Positions 45,660 to 55,264 of a stretch of 59,425 nt of DNA are shown in pieces. The translations under genes and the position numbers were made by a program. The first letter of the stretch is position 1. Each line of letters starts with the position of its first letter. A model generated the notes under the pieces. The model saw nothing but the letters and a program-made list of their open reading frames with translations. It was not told the origin of the DNA and did no database searches. This DNA comes from Thermoanaerobacterales bacterium UBA4880 (lineage in GTDB: Bacteria; Bacillota; Thermoanaerobacteria; Thermoanaerobacterales; UBA4877), in assembly GCA_002399285.1 (NCBI GenBank), contig DHDI01000016.1:5492-64916 (forward strand). The letters are read 5' to 3'.

Positions 45660-46397
45660 ATGAATGATATAGAGAGAAGCTGTAAACTTATAAAGGACAG
45701 CAGATACGCCGTCGCCCTTACCGGCGCGGGTATATCTACGGAGAGCGGCATACCGGATTTCAGGAGTCCGGGCGTAGGTCTTTGGGAGAAGATGGACCCC
45801 ATGGAGGCCCTTTCCGCAGACGTGCTGATGAACGACCCCGAGAAGTTTTACAAGATCGGCTTTGAGATTTTGAGGGGCATGGAGGATGCGCAGCCCAACG
45901 ATGCCCACACCGCATTGGCCGGGCTGGAGAAAAAAGGCTATTTAAAGGGCGTGATAACCCAGAACATAGACAACCTGCACTATAAGGCGGGTTCTAAAAG
46001 GATATACGAGGTCCACGGCAATACGCGGACGTGCCGGTGCATCAAATGCCGGGCCGTCTACGACTTCGGGGAGCTGGGCAGGCAGATCGATTCGGGCGCA
46101 AAGGTGCCGAAATGCGAAAAATGCTGCGGCATGCTGCGGCCCGACGTGGTCATGTTTGGAGACATGATGCCTCCCGACTTTGAGAGGGCGATGGAGGAGG
46201 CCCAGAAGGCTGATCTTCTGATAGTCATCGGCTCCAGCCTGGAGGTGGCGCCCGTATGTTACCTGCCGGGCATGGCGGATCATCTGATAATAATCAATCT
46301 GATGAGCACTCCCTATGACAGAAAGGCGGACGTCGTCTTCCACGACAAGGCCGCCGAGGTGATGAAACAAATATATGATGCTGTTATAATCGGTTAA
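45660..46397 (+). CDS. cobB: Sir2-family NAD-dependent protein deacetylase
   Basis: About 245 residues; ATG 45660 with GGAGGTGC seven bases upstream is preferred over GTG 45651. NAD binding is shown by GAGISTESGIPDFRSPGVGLW and the catalytic part by TQNIDNLHYKAG and VHGN. The structural zinc is held by CRCIKC and CEKCCG. It removes acetyl groups from lysine, yielding nicotinamide and O-acetyl-ADP-ribose. It appears to be a single gene ending at a terminator. The GG before the catalytic Asp-Phe-Arg is normal for the bacterial class. Confidence 0.93.
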   Translation: MNDIERSCKLIKDSRYAVALTGAGISTESGIPDFRSPGVGLWEKMDPMEALSADVLMNDPEKFYKIGFEILRGMEDAQPNDAHTALAGLEKKGYLKGVITQNIDNLHYKAGSKRIYEVHGNTRTCRCIKCRAVYDFGELGRQIDSGAKVPKCEKCCGMLRPDVVMFGDMMPPDFERAMEEAQKADLLIVIGSSLEVAPVCYLPGMADHLIIINLMSTPYDRKADVVFHDKAAEVMKQIYDAVIIG

Positions 46398-46412
46398 ACC
46401 GGTTATTTTTTT
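46387..46412 (+). terminator. Terminator after the sirtuin gene
   Basis: TAATCGGT (46387-46394) pairs with ACCGGTTA (46398-46405) with one G-T pair, then seven T. The stop codon TAA is the loop. Confidence 0.78.
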
Positions 46413-46534
46413 ATTTAAGAAAGCCTTAATAATTGCATTGAGTTTTGGTTAAGATTTTGATGATATCATTGTCTCATACGGATCATGGGGGGTGTGTTAT
46501 AATATGAACAAGTTGATATGCAGGGGTGATATAT

Positions 46535-47221
46535 TTGAATATCCTGGTGTGTGACGACGACAGGGAGATAGTAGACGCCATAGGCATATACCTCTCCAAT
46601 GAGGGATATACGGTCTGCAAGGCATATAACGGCATAGACGCTCTTAAGGTACTGGAAGAGAAGGAGATACATCTCATCATACTGGACATAATGATGCCTC
46701 AGATGGATGGGATAAGGGCCCTGATAAAGATCAGGGAGGACAAGAATATCCCCGTCATCATGCTCTCGGCAAAATCGGAGAATATGGACAAGATAAACGG
46801 CCTGACACTGGGAGCGGACGACTATGTTACCAAGCCCTTCGATCCGCTGGAGCTGATAGCGCGGGTGAGGTCGCAGCTCAGAAGGTATACCTCTCTGGGA
46901 GGGATGGAGAGCAAGGCCAATGTGTTTGTGACGGGAGGGCTGGTGGTAGACGACGACAGCAAGACCGTTACGGTCGACGGGGAGGAGGTAAGGCTCACTC
47001 CGGTGCAGTATAAGATACTTAAACTGCTTACCGCCAATGCGGGAAAGGTGTTTTCCATAGACGAGATATACGAGAGGGTATGGGAGGAGACTGCCTTTAA
47101 CCCGGAGAATACGGTGGCGGTGCACATAAGGAAGATAAGGGAGAAGATCGAGATAAACCCGAGAGAGCCAAAATATTTGAAGGTGGTGTGGGGGATTGGA
47201 TACAAGGTCGAAAAATTATAG
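46535..47221 (+). CDS. OmpR-family response regulator (VanR-like)
   Basis: About 228 residues. TTG 46535 is chosen because AGGGGTG lies about eight bases upstream and the protein then begins MNILVCDDDREIV like related regulators; GTG 46526 is the alternative. The receiver has phosphoacceptor Asp51 (LIILDIMMPQMDG) and the Lys of YVTKPFDP. The C-terminal winged helix has NTVAVHIRKIREKIEINPREP and VVWGIGYKVEKL. It overlaps the next kinase gene and would be its partner. Sequence flavour is that of VanR/RegX-like regulators of envelope genes. The target is unknown. Confidence 0.92.
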   Translation: MNILVCDDDREIVDAIGIYLSNEGYTVCKAYNGIDALKVLEEKEIHLIILDIMMPQMDGIRALIKIREDKNIPVIMLSAKSENMDKINGLTLGADDYVTKPFDPLELIARVRSQLRRYTSLGGMESKANVFVTGGLVVDDDSKTVTVDGEEVRLTPVQYKILKLLTANAGKVFSIDEIYERVWEETAFNPENTVAVHIRKIREKIEINPREPKYLKVVWGIGYKVEKL

Positions 47222-49127
47222 TCATTCTATCATAATAAAGGTTATCGTATTTGCCCTGGTGATAACATGCTTTACCGGGGCCATAGCGGAATTCATAAAC
47301 GCGATAAACCGTGATGACAATATCTATCGAGAGAAGAGCTACTTTGAAAGCAGCCGATTCATGAATGACAGCAGCGATATAATGGGCCTGCTGGCGAAAT
47401 GGACGGTAAAGGTCAATAACGTCACCTCGGGAACGCCGGCCGAAGGGGATATTGACGCCGACGTGTTCAACAAGAGGATGGGCGCATATGCCGGGGTGGT
47501 ATATTATGCTAAGTACAACGGCACGATTTCCACCAACAGCAGCAAAGGGCCGGACAGAAACTATTTCCGCTCGTTTCCCGCGTATATAATGGCCGACGGC
47601 CTGGCCGGGGATGTGGTCGATATGGAGGCCTTCCCAAAGGAGATCAAGGAAAGCAGGGTACATTACCGCCTGACCGACTCCGTGAGCAATATAGGCGGTA
47701 CGGATGGAAAGGTATACGTGGGGTTTACCGACGACTTTCTCAAGCCACGCATAGCGGAATGGAAAGAGGAAAAGGCCGACGCGATGAACAGTGCGTATCT
47801 GATGCTTGCCTTTACCGTAGGCCTGATGGTGTCCTTCATATATCTTGTGACGGTCACCGGCAGGTATTCGTTTGATGATAAAGAGGTACACATGGGCGTG
47901 CTGGACGGCATGTATAACGACGTCACGGTGCTGCTGTGCATCGGGCTGATAGCTCTTTGGTTTATTCCGCTGGCTGCCGGTTTTGAGGCTTATACCTCCT
48001 CTCAGGTACTGGTGCCGATGACTGCATTTATCGCGGTGCCGGGGCTTATACTGGTGCTTTCGCTGGTAAAGCATATAAAGAACGGGACTCTGTTCAAACA
48101 TTCCCTTATTTATATCCTGGGCTCCAAAATATATTGGGTTATCAAGGCGGCGCTCAGCAACGGCGACGTCGGCCGCAAGACTTTCATCATAATTGCGGTC
48201 TATTCGGTGCTGATATACGCCACCCGTTCCTTCTTTCCCATAATTATGGCGATAGGGCTGTGGTATTCCATGAAAAAGGCAAATGCCTTCAGCGTCATAA
48301 GAAAGGGGACGGAGAGGATCAGAAACGGCGAGCTAGATTACAAGATAGTGCCGGACGACGGCGGCGAACTGGCGGAGTTGGCCGACGATATAAACAGCAT
48401 AGCCGACGGACTGAATAAGGCCGTGGATGATGAGGTGAAGAGCGAGCGGCTGAAGACGGAGCTCATCACGAACGTGTCCCACGACATAAGGACGCCGCTG
48501 ACGTCCATCATCACCTATGTGGATCTGCTCAAAAATGAAAGGGACCAGGCCAAGGCGGAGGAATACGTCGGTATAATAGATCAAAAGGCACAGAGGCTAA
48601 AGGCGCTTACCGACGATCTCTTCGAGGCGTCCAAGGCTGCCAGCGGAGACATACCCATAAACTATGAGAAGATAGACATTGCCTCGCTGATAGAGCAGGG
48701 CATGGGAGAGATGAACGACAAGGTGGAGCAGTCGGGCCTGGACTTCAGGATAAGCTCGCCGGAGGATAAGCTGTATGTCAGGGCCGACGGAAAACTGCTG
48801 TGGAGGGCGATAGAAAATCTGCTTTCCAATATATTAAAATATGCCTTGGCGGATTCCAGGGTATATGTGGATATCGACGAAGAAGGCGATAGGGTGGAGC
48901 TGGAACTCAAAAATATTTCCGCCTACGAGCTCAATATGTCCCCCGACGAGCTGATGGAGAGGTTCAAGAGGGGCGACGAATCCCGCAGCAGCCAGGGCAG
49001 CGGCCTGGGCCTGTCCATAGCCAAGAGCCTGGTCGAAATGCAGGGAGGATGGTTCGGCATAGAGATAGACGGGGATCTTTTCAAGGCTATTATCACGATG
49101 CCGAAATATCAGGATGCAGACCGATGA
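47196..49127 (+). CDS. Sensor histidine kinase paired with the VanR-like regulator
   Basis: 643 residues from TTG 47196, inside the end of the regulator gene, with GTGGGGGA before it. One N-terminal helix and an extracytoplasmic region of about 150 residues precede a group of about five more membrane helices (about 195-365), which is more than usual. HAMP-like sequence follows (GTERIRNGELDYKIV), then HisKA (NVSHDIRTPLTSIITYVDLLKNE) and the ATPase domain (NLLSNILKYAL and SQGSGLGLSIAKSLVEMQGG). The last three residues and the stop lie in a dispersed repeat. The signal is unknown. Confidence 0.92.
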   Translation: MDTRSKNYSHSIIIKVIVFALVITCFTGAIAEFINAINRDDNIYREKSYFESSRFMNDSSDIMGLLAKWTVKVNNVTSGTPAEGDIDADVFNKRMGAYAGVVYYAKYNGTISTNSSKGPDRNYFRSFPAYIMADGLAGDVVDMEAFPKEIKESRVHYRLTDSVSNIGGTDGKVYVGFTDDFLKPRIAEWKEEKADAMNSAYLMLAFTVGLMVSFIYLVTVTGRYSFDDKEVHMGVLDGMYNDVTVLLCIGLIALWFIPLAAGFEAYTSSQVLVPMTAFIAVPGLILVLSLVKHIKNGTLFKHSLIYILGSKIYWVIKAALSNGDVGRKTFIIIAVYSVLIYATRSFFPIIMAIGLWYSMKKANAFSVIRKGTERIRNGELDYKIVPDDGGELAELADDINSIADGLNKAVDDEVKSERLKTELITNVSHDIRTPLTSIITYVDLLKNERDQAKAEEYVGIIDQKAQRLKALTDDLFEASKAASGDIPINYEKIDIASLIEQGMGEMNDKVEQSGLDFRISSPEDKLYVRADGKLLWRAIENLLSNILKYALADSRVYVDIDEEGDRVELELKNISAYELNMSPDELMERFKRGDESRSSQGSGLGLSIAKSLVEMQGGWFGIEIDGDLFKAIITMPKYQDADR

Positions 49128-49195
49128 CAATCTCGCGCGTCAGATTGCAGACAAATTAACAGGCCGCCTAGTCTTGTACGATTTGCCGCAGTCTG
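49116..49195 (-). repeat. Dispersed palindromic repeat, copy 6 (long form)
   Basis: Plus strand starts GCAGACCGATGACAATCTCG and ends ACGATTTGCCGCAGTCTG. Reverse-complemented it matches copy 2 through GCGCGAGATTGTCATCGGTC and beyond. The left end supplies the last codons and the stop of the histidine kinase gene. Confidence 0.7.
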
Positions 49196-49221
49196 AAGTT
49201 AGAAGGTAACTAATGGTGATT

Positions 49222-49249
49222 CGGTGATCTTTGCAGATCACCGTTTTTT
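49222..49249 (+). terminator. Terminator after the two-component system
   Basis: CGGTGATC (49222-49229) pairs with GATCACCG (49236-49243) around six bases, followed by six T. Confidence 0.85.
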
Positions 49250-49310
49250 ATACAATTGACTTATGGGTTATAATGGGTATTAGTTGATTTTGTATAATGA
49301 GAGGTGCGCT

Positions 49311-51476
49311 ATGGATATTACATTGAAGCTGGCGAAGGAGTTTGACAAACGGCCCGGCCAGGTGGCCGAGACGATAAAACTGATCGATGCGGGCAACACC
49401 ATACCCTTTATAGCCCGGTACAGGAAGGAGGCTACCGGAGGCCTGTCCGACGAGGTGCTAAGGGACCTCTTTGACAGGCTTACATACCTGAGGAATCTCC
49501 AGTCGAGAAGGCAGGAGGTGATCAGGCTGGTAGACGAACAGGGCAAGCTCACTGAGGAGCTGAGGAAGGAGATAGAGGAAGCCGAGGTGCTGCAGAGGCT
49601 GGAGGACCTTTACCGGCCGTTCCGCCAAAAGCGCAGGACGAGGGCGGCCATGGCGGAGGAGAAGGGCCTCAGGCCGCTTGCGGAGATCATCATGGAGCAG
49701 AAGCAGACGGACGGGACGGCGGAGGAGCTGGCCGGGCCGTACATAAACCCCGAGCTGGGCGTCGAGACCGCACAGGATGCCCTGTCGGGTGCCCGGGACA
49801 TCATCGCCGAGATGATATCGGACAATGCGGAGTACCGTGAAAAGATAAGGGGCATATGTTTTGCGGAGGGCATCATAAAGAGCAAGGCGGCGAACAGTGA
49901 AGAGCAGACCGTCTACGAGATGTACTATGATTTTGCCGAACCGGTGCAAAAAATCGCCGATCACCGTATTCTTGCCATAGACAGGGGAGACAGGGAAAAG
50001 AAACTCAAAATGAGCATAGCCGTTCCCGATGAAAGCATCGTCGCATATTTGAAAGAAAAGGTGATCGTCAATGAAAAGGCTGTAACGGCGCATATGCTGG
50101 AGGAGTCTATAGAGGACTCATACGGCAGGTTGATAGCTCCGTCAATAAAGCGGGAGGTGTGGGCTGCGCTTACCGAACGGGCACAGGACGACGCCATAAA
50201 GGTGTTTGCGAAAAACACAAAGGCTCTGTTCATGACTCCCCCTGTCAAAGAGGCGAGGGTACTTGCCATAGACCCGGGATACAGGACGGGATGCAAGGCT
50301 GCCGTGCTGGATGAAACGGGGAAGCTGCTGGACTATGCGACGATATATCCGACCAAGCCGCACAACAAAGTCGAAGAGTCCAAGCGCACACTGGAAGCGC
50401 TTATAGAGAAATACGGCGTCGATCTGATATCCATAGGAAACGGCACGGCCTCGCGGGAGACCGAGTCTGTGGTATCGGACATGCTCAAGCAAATGGATAA
50501 AGAGGTGTATTACACATTCGTCAGCGAAGCTGGGGCGTCGGTGTATTCCGCATCCAAGCTCGCTACGGAGGAGTACCCCGACATAGACGTGTCCATAAGG
50601 GGTGCCATCTCCATAGGCCGCAGACTGCAGGACCCTCTGGCCGAGCTGGTAAAGATCGATCCCATGAGCATAGGCGTGGGGCAGTATCAGCATGATCTCA
50701 ACCAGGCCAGGCTCAGGGAGGCGCTCAAGGGCGTGATAGAGGACTGCGTGAACAGGGTGGGCGTGAACGTGAATACGGCGACGCCTTCCCTGCTGCAGTA
50801 TGTGGCCGGCATCACTCCCACGGTCGCCCGGAACATTGTAAAGTACCGGGATGAAAACGGGAAATTTGCGGACAGGTCGCAGCTCAAGAAGGTAAGCAGG
50901 CTGGGCGACAAGGTGTTCGAGCAGTGCGCCGGTTTTCTGCGCATACCCGAAGCGGATAACTTTCTGGACAATACCGCCGTGCATCCCGAGTCCTACGAGG
51001 CAACTCTAAAGCTTCTGGACTATCTTAAATTTACTGAGGAAGAGATAGCGGGCGGCGGACTTAAGGACATAGACGGCAGGATAAGGGATAATGCGGACGT
51101 AAACGGAAAGGTGGGGCCGCTGGCGGACAGGCTGGGCGTAGGGATTCCCACGCTGAAGGACATAATAGCGGAGCTGAAGCGGCCGGGCCGTGATCCCAGG
51201 GACGAAATGCCCAAACCGGTATTCAGAAGCGACGTCCTGAGCATAGAGGACTTAAGGCCGGATATGATCCTGACCGGAACTGTGCGCAATGTGGTGGACT
51301 TCGGCGCCTTTGTGGATATAGGAGTAAAACAGGACGGCCTGGTACACATATCCCAGATGAGCGACCGCTTCGTCAAAAATCCCATGGACATCGTATCGGT
51401 TGGAGACGAGGTAAAGGTAAGAATAGTAGAGGTCGATCCCGGGAGGAACAGGATATCTCTAAGCATGAGGATATAA
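49311..51476 (+). CDS. tex: Tex family RNA-binding transcription accessory protein
   Basis: About 721 residues; ATG 49311 with GAGAGGTG upstream is preferred over an earlier ATG at 49284. The N-terminal helical domain has TIPFIARYRKEATGGLSDE, the YqgF/RNase-H-like domain has LAIDPGYRTGCKAAVLD, two HhH motifs follow (VNTATPSLLQYVAGITPTVARNIVKYR), and an S1 domain ends the protein (MILTGTVRNVVDFGAFVDIGVKQDGLVHIS). This order and length are those of Tex, a nucleic-acid-binding protein that affects transcription and stress tolerance. It appears monocistronic. Confidence 0.96.
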   Translation: MDITLKLAKEFDKRPGQVAETIKLIDAGNTIPFIARYRKEATGGLSDEVLRDLFDRLTYLRNLQSRRQEVIRLVDEQGKLTEELRKEIEEAEVLQRLEDLYRPFRQKRRTRAAMAEEKGLRPLAEIIMEQKQTDGTAEELAGPYINPELGVETAQDALSGARDIIAEMISDNAEYREKIRGICFAEGIIKSKAANSEEQTVYEMYYDFAEPVQKIADHRILAIDRGDREKKLKMSIAVPDESIVAYLKEKVIVNEKAVTAHMLEESIEDSYGRLIAPSIKREVWAALTERAQDDAIKVFAKNTKALFMTPPVKEARVLAIDPGYRTGCKAAVLDETGKLLDYATIYPTKPHNKVEESKRTLEALIEKYGVDLISIGNGTASRETESVVSDMLKQMDKEVYYTFVSEAGASVYSASKLATEEYPDIDVSIRGAISIGRRLQDPLAELVKIDPMSIGVGQYQHDLNQARLREALKGVIEDCVNRVGVNVNTATPSLLQYVAGITPTVARNIVKYRDENGKFADRSQLKKVSRLGDKVFEQCAGFLRIPEADNFLDNTAVHPESYEATLKLLDYLKFTEEEIAGGGLKDIDGRIRDNADVNGKVGPLADRLGVGIPTLKDIIAELKRPGRDPRDEMPKPVFRSDVLSIEDLRPDMILTGTVRNVVDFGAFVDIGVKQDGLVHISQMSDRFVKNPMDIVSVGDEVKVRIVEVDPGRNRISLSMRI

Positions 51477-51801
51477 CCCGGCATAAATCAAATGTTCCAT
51501 AAGCACTTTAAGGACAACATGATTATGGACAGCTTTACCAATTCTCAATATATTAATTAGCTTTAATACATATCTTGTGCTGAATGCGTCGTAGGGAGAC
51601 GGGTCATTCAGCCTTTTTATTTATGCGAAATATTAAAAAGTGTGTATAGAAGATTGATTTATGATTATTTCCAAGAATTCAGACATAGTAAATATGGTAG
51701 GAATTATGGATAATCTCATATTTTCATGTATTTATGCAGGAAATGAGATGGACATTTTGTTTTTACCTGGAATATAGATGATATAATAAAAAAGGAGTTG
51801 A
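51477..51801. promoter_or_regulatory. Intergenic region before the EF_0829-type operon
   Basis: About 325 bases without a gene. It holds the tex terminator (51579-51618), then AT-rich DNA with an inverted repeat ATCTCAT (51713-51719) / ATGAGAT (51743-51749) that could be an operator, and a TATAAT (51782-51787) close to the start codon. A good -35 for it was not found. Confidence 0.5.
51579..51618 (+). terminator. Terminator after tex
   Basis: GCTGAATG (51579-51586) pairs with CATTCAGC (51605-51612), with an inner CGTC/GACG pairing, and five T follow. Confidence 0.8.
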
Positions 51802-53622
51802 ATGAATATGCAGCTGTCGCAAAGACAACAAAAAATCTTGGAGATAATTATGGACGGAGCGATAACGGAACCATCAAAGTTCATGGACGAGTTTGGGGTA
51901 ACTCGCAGGACCATATACAATGACCTTAAGGAAATCGGTGAATGGACCCATAACAATGGTATAAACTTTGAATACTCCAAAGATAAGATTTTTTTCAGCG
52001 ATGAGCCCTCTGTCAAAAAGACAAAAGAGCTTATGGAAGATATAAAACCAAATCTTATCCCTTTAAATCAGTATAGCCGAGTAATTTTGGTTTTGACTTT
52101 ACTTTTTGTTAACGACGAAGGTATGAGTCTAAAAAGAATAAACAAAAAAGTAGGTATGAGCCGGGCTACCTTTTATCGTGATTTGCCATTTATAAAAAGA
52201 TGGCTTGAACCTTTTGATCTGCAGGTACATATTGACAAAGAAATAGGGGTCAGGCTTATGGGAGAAGAAAATGATATAAGGGAAGCCATGACTTCTCTGA
52301 TACTGCAAATTTTTGAACATTATGATGCGGTCGAGCTTTTGCAGCAGGAAAAGCTTTTTATATACCTTGGCAGTGAAAAAAGGGCCATTCTCGACGAGTA
52401 TGTTTCCGTTATACCTGCTTCCGCAGTTAAAGTTATAGCCGGCAGGCTGTATAGTATGAATAAAGACCTTAACAGCAACCTCATACAGCACATGTACATG
52501 CATGAGGACAGCTTCATTATCATACTTTCAACAATAACCATCTTGAGATTTAATAAAGGTCATTCCGTAAGACCCAAGAATATATCGGGCGATTGGTCAA
52601 GTTGGGCTGACACGGTAATAAAGTATCTTACCGACGGATTTAATTTGCCCGAAGATGAAATTCGCTATCTTGCCGCTCATTATCAACATACAAGGCGAAA
52701 TTACTATACTCAAAAACCGGAAGAAAACGCCATGGATAAAGCTATAATAAGTTTTCTTGAGGATATGTCCATAAGATGCAATTATATGTTTATAAATAAT
52801 GATGAGCTCTTTCAGAACATAAAGACGCATTTGTATGTTTCGGTAAAAAGATACAAGAATGGCATAAGGGAAATCAACCCCTTAAAGGGAATGATATTAG
52901 AAAAATTTCCGGAACTTTTTAACGAATGTGAAAAAGCAGTCAAGGTGTTTTATCCATTTCTGGGAGAAATAAATGACGATGAAATAGGATACTTGGTTTT
53001 ATATTTAGCAGCCGAAAAGTACTCTGAAAACGATAAAAAAAGAGTTTATATCGTATGTACCACCGGGAAAGGGAGCTCCGAACTATTAAAGACAACCTTA
53101 TCAAAACGCTTTTCACAAATCGAGATATTAGGAACTATCAATATGAAAGAAGCGGCGGAACTGAAGGCAGGGGAAGCGGATTTTATACTATCGACCACAT
53201 TTTTTTATCATGAAGAGATACCGGTAATAAGGATAACCCCTCTGCTTTTGGATGAGGATGTTAAGAAAATAAGTAATTTTTTAGATAACAAAGTGCAGCC
53301 TGAGATTTTAACGGCTTCAGGGAATAAGATGGATTATTTCTTTGAATATATGGTCCTTCTTACAGATTGCGTAAATATCGTCCAGGCAATGAATGAAAAA
53401 TTAGGCAGAATAGATAATGAGGTCTTTATAAGCCTGACGATACATCTGATGATGAGAATGCAAAGAGATGACACAGATCCTTTGGAAGGTATTGATCCTA
53501 AAAAGCTCAATGGAATGGAAAAAGTAATATTCGACATTATATGCCCCCTTTACGCAAAGTACAATAAATACGTTTTGAGATATGACATAAACTCTATTAA
53601 AACCTACTATAAACAGGAGTGA
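51802..53622 (+). CDS. PRD- and EIIB-domain transcriptional activator of the downstream operon
   Basis: 606 residues from ATG 51802, with AAAGGAG upstream. Two N-terminal winged helices are visible (QRQQKILEIIMDGAITEPSKFMDEFGVTRRTIYNDL, and GMSLKRINKKVGMSRATFYRDL). PRD modules follow, with candidate phospho-His in LIQHMYMHED and RYLAAHYQHTRRN. Then comes a GatB-like EIIB domain with Cys419 in CTTGKGSSELLK, and an EIIA-like or third PRD tail (about 520-600). This is the architecture of PTS-controlled activators such as MtlR/LicR. No classical PTS EII gene is nearby, which makes the neighbouring membrane proteins suspect as its PTS partner. Confidence 0.85.
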   Translation: MNMQLSQRQQKILEIIMDGAITEPSKFMDEFGVTRRTIYNDLKEIGEWTHNNGINFEYSKDKIFFSDEPSVKKTKELMEDIKPNLIPLNQYSRVILVLTLLFVNDEGMSLKRINKKVGMSRATFYRDLPFIKRWLEPFDLQVHIDKEIGVRLMGEENDIREAMTSLILQIFEHYDAVELLQQEKLFIYLGSEKRAILDEYVSVIPASAVKVIAGRLYSMNKDLNSNLIQHMYMHEDSFIIILSTITILRFNKGHSVRPKNISGDWSSWADTVIKYLTDGFNLPEDEIRYLAAHYQHTRRNYYTQKPEENAMDKAIISFLEDMSIRCNYMFINNDELFQNIKTHLYVSVKRYKNGIREINPLKGMILEKFPELFNECEKAVKVFYPFLGEINDDEIGYLVLYLAAEKYSENDKKRVYIVCTTGKGSSELLKTTLSKRFSQIEILGTINMKEAAELKAGEADFILSTTFFYHEEIPVIRITPLLLDEDVKKISNFLDNKVQPEILTASGNKMDYFFEYMVLLTDCVNIVQAMNEKLGRIDNEVFISLTIHLMMRMQRDDTDPLEGIDPKKLNGMEKVIFDIICPLYAKYNKYVLRYDINSIKTYYKQE

Positions 53623-53626
53623 TAAT

Positions 53627-54751
53627 ATGCGGATCAAACTTGAAAACGGAAAATTGATAAGCGGTATGGGCAGTGCCAATAAAACGGTTGATATGGTTAT
53701 TGAAGACGGCATAATCAGCATGATAGGAGATGCGACGGAAATAAATGCCGATAAGACTGTAGACTGTTCGGGCAAATTCATAGTACCGTCCGTTACGGAC
53801 ATACATACCCATGTCTATCCGGGGAAAACCGCATTGGGTGTTGAAGCTGATGAAATAGGAATCAATCAGGGAGCCGGTACCATCGTAGATGCGGGTAGTG
53901 CGGGCTGCGATGATTATCCCGAGTTTTATGAAGAAGTGATAAAAAAGGCGCATACCAGCGTAAAAGCATTTATTAATTATTCCAAAATCGGGCTTACAAA
54001 AGACGGCATGGAGCTATCAAAGATATCATATTTTGATGAGGACAAGCTTACGGGGGTCATAGAAAAATATCCTCAAAGTATCGTGGGAATTAAACTTAGG
54101 GCAAGCGCAAGCGTAGTAGGTGATTTGGGTATTGAGGCCATAAAGAGGGGGGTCAATTTTGCGCGGAGGGTTAAGCTGCCGGTCATGGTACATATCGGAA
54201 ATTATCCGCCTGCAATAGAAGAGATTCTTCCCTTACTTGGGAAAGGAGATATAGTCACTCATATTTTTCATGGTAAAAACGGCGGGATTTTAACAGAAAA
54301 AGGGAGCGTCAAATCCATTGTAAGACAAAAATATGAAGAAGGTGTGATTTATGATATAGGTCATGGTTCTGCAAGCTTTGATTTTGGAACGGCTGAAAGG
54401 GGAATAAAAGAAGGCATAATACCGTTTACGATCTCGAGTGATTTACATGCAAGAAGTTTTAAAACGAAGCTCAGAAGTCTTTCGGAGGTTATGACAAAAT
54501 GTCTTATCTGCGGCATGGAAGAAAGGGATATTATCAAAGCTGTAACCTTAAATCCAACACGTATAACAGGCGGCACAAGCCATATTTTTGAGGGACAAAG
54601 AGCCGCCATAGCTGTGATTGAGGTTTTGCCTATAAAAAGTTCTTATAACTGTAATACCGGAAAATCATATACTTCCGACAGATCCTTTAATATATCGCTC
54701 GCATCGGATAAAAATGGCAATATCAGAGAGATCAGTTCCCAAGTTGTTTAG
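53627..54751 (+). CDS. Amidohydrolase/deacetylase-family metallohydrolase (EF_0837-like)
   Basis: 374 residues from ATG 53627, with CAGGAGTGA upstream. The beta-sandwich plus barrel layout of the amidohydrolase superfamily is clear: DIHTHVYPG with metal ligands His60 and His62, a bridging Lys candidate in VGIKLRASAS, His in PVMVHIGNYPP and in IVTHIFHG, and Asp in SSDLHARS. Related proteins are annotated as deacetylases or dihydroorotase-like hydrolases. In this operon it could remove an acyl group from an N-acylated amino sugar acid before the PLP enzyme acts; this is inference. It follows the regulator by four bases. Confidence 0.87.
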   Translation: MRIKLENGKLISGMGSANKTVDMVIEDGIISMIGDATEINADKTVDCSGKFIVPSVTDIHTHVYPGKTALGVEADEIGINQGAGTIVDAGSAGCDDYPEFYEEVIKKAHTSVKAFINYSKIGLTKDGMELSKISYFDEDKLTGVIEKYPQSIVGIKLRASASVVGDLGIEAIKRGVNFARRVKLPVMVHIGNYPPAIEEILPLLGKGDIVTHIFHGKNGGILTEKGSVKSIVRQKYEEGVIYDIGHGSASFDFGTAERGIKEGIIPFTISSDLHARSFKTKLRSLSEVMTKCLICGMEERDIIKAVTLNPTRITGGTSHIFEGQRAAIAVIEVLPIKSSYNCNTGKSYTSDRSFNISLASDKNGNIREISSQVV

Positions 54752-54865
54752 TACGAGCCAACTATATTTATCGATCAAGGAGTTTTATAAATTGTGCTGC
54801 TTATGTAGCAGAATTATTGAAGAGGAGCAGTATAGCGAAAAATTTCATTATACAGAGGTACATAA

Positions 54866-55264
54866 ATGGGAAAATATGACTACGACGACATTATAAAAGT
54901 AATTGACGAAAGAACGAGGGATTGGAGTCTTGATAAATCCGAAAAAGATTCTCTTAATAAGAAACTTATAGATATTATGAACTATTGCGAGAAGGAGGGA
55001 ATAATCTTTGATGATACGGCAGGCCCCGTATTCGTTACGCACTTGATCACACTGTATGGACGCGTTAAGCAAAATCAATTTGTGGATTTAGAGATAAACC
55101 TTACGGATGAAATAAGTGTGGAATCATTAAGGCTTGCGGAAAAGATATCTTCTTATATTGAATCACAGTATGGAAGCAAAATACCAAAAACCGAGACTGC
55201 ATTGATTGCAACACATTTGGGTGCGATGCAGCTCAGATTAAATGAAGAGAAAGGTGAGGTGTGA
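54866..55264 (+). CDS. Small stand-alone PRD-domain protein (EF_0829-like)
   Basis: 132 residues from ATG 54866, with CAGAGG upstream. The whole protein is one PTS-regulation-like domain with helices DKSEKDSLNKKLIDIMNYCEKEG, AGPVFVTHLITLYGRV and TETALIATHLGAMQLRL. His residues in VTHL and ATHL are candidates for phosphorylation. It has no DNA-binding part. From memory it matches a family defined only by its conservation in the EF_0829-type cluster. It may pass or sense phosphoryl groups. Its TGA overlaps the next ATG. A 114-base gap separates it from the amidohydrolase. Confidence 0.78.
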   Translation: MGKYDYDDIIKVIDERTRDWSLDKSEKDSLNKKLIDIMNYCEKEGIIFDDTAGPVFVTHLITLYGRVKQNQFVDLEINLTDEISVESLRLAEKISSYIESQYGSKIPKTETALIATHLGAMQLRLNEEKGEV

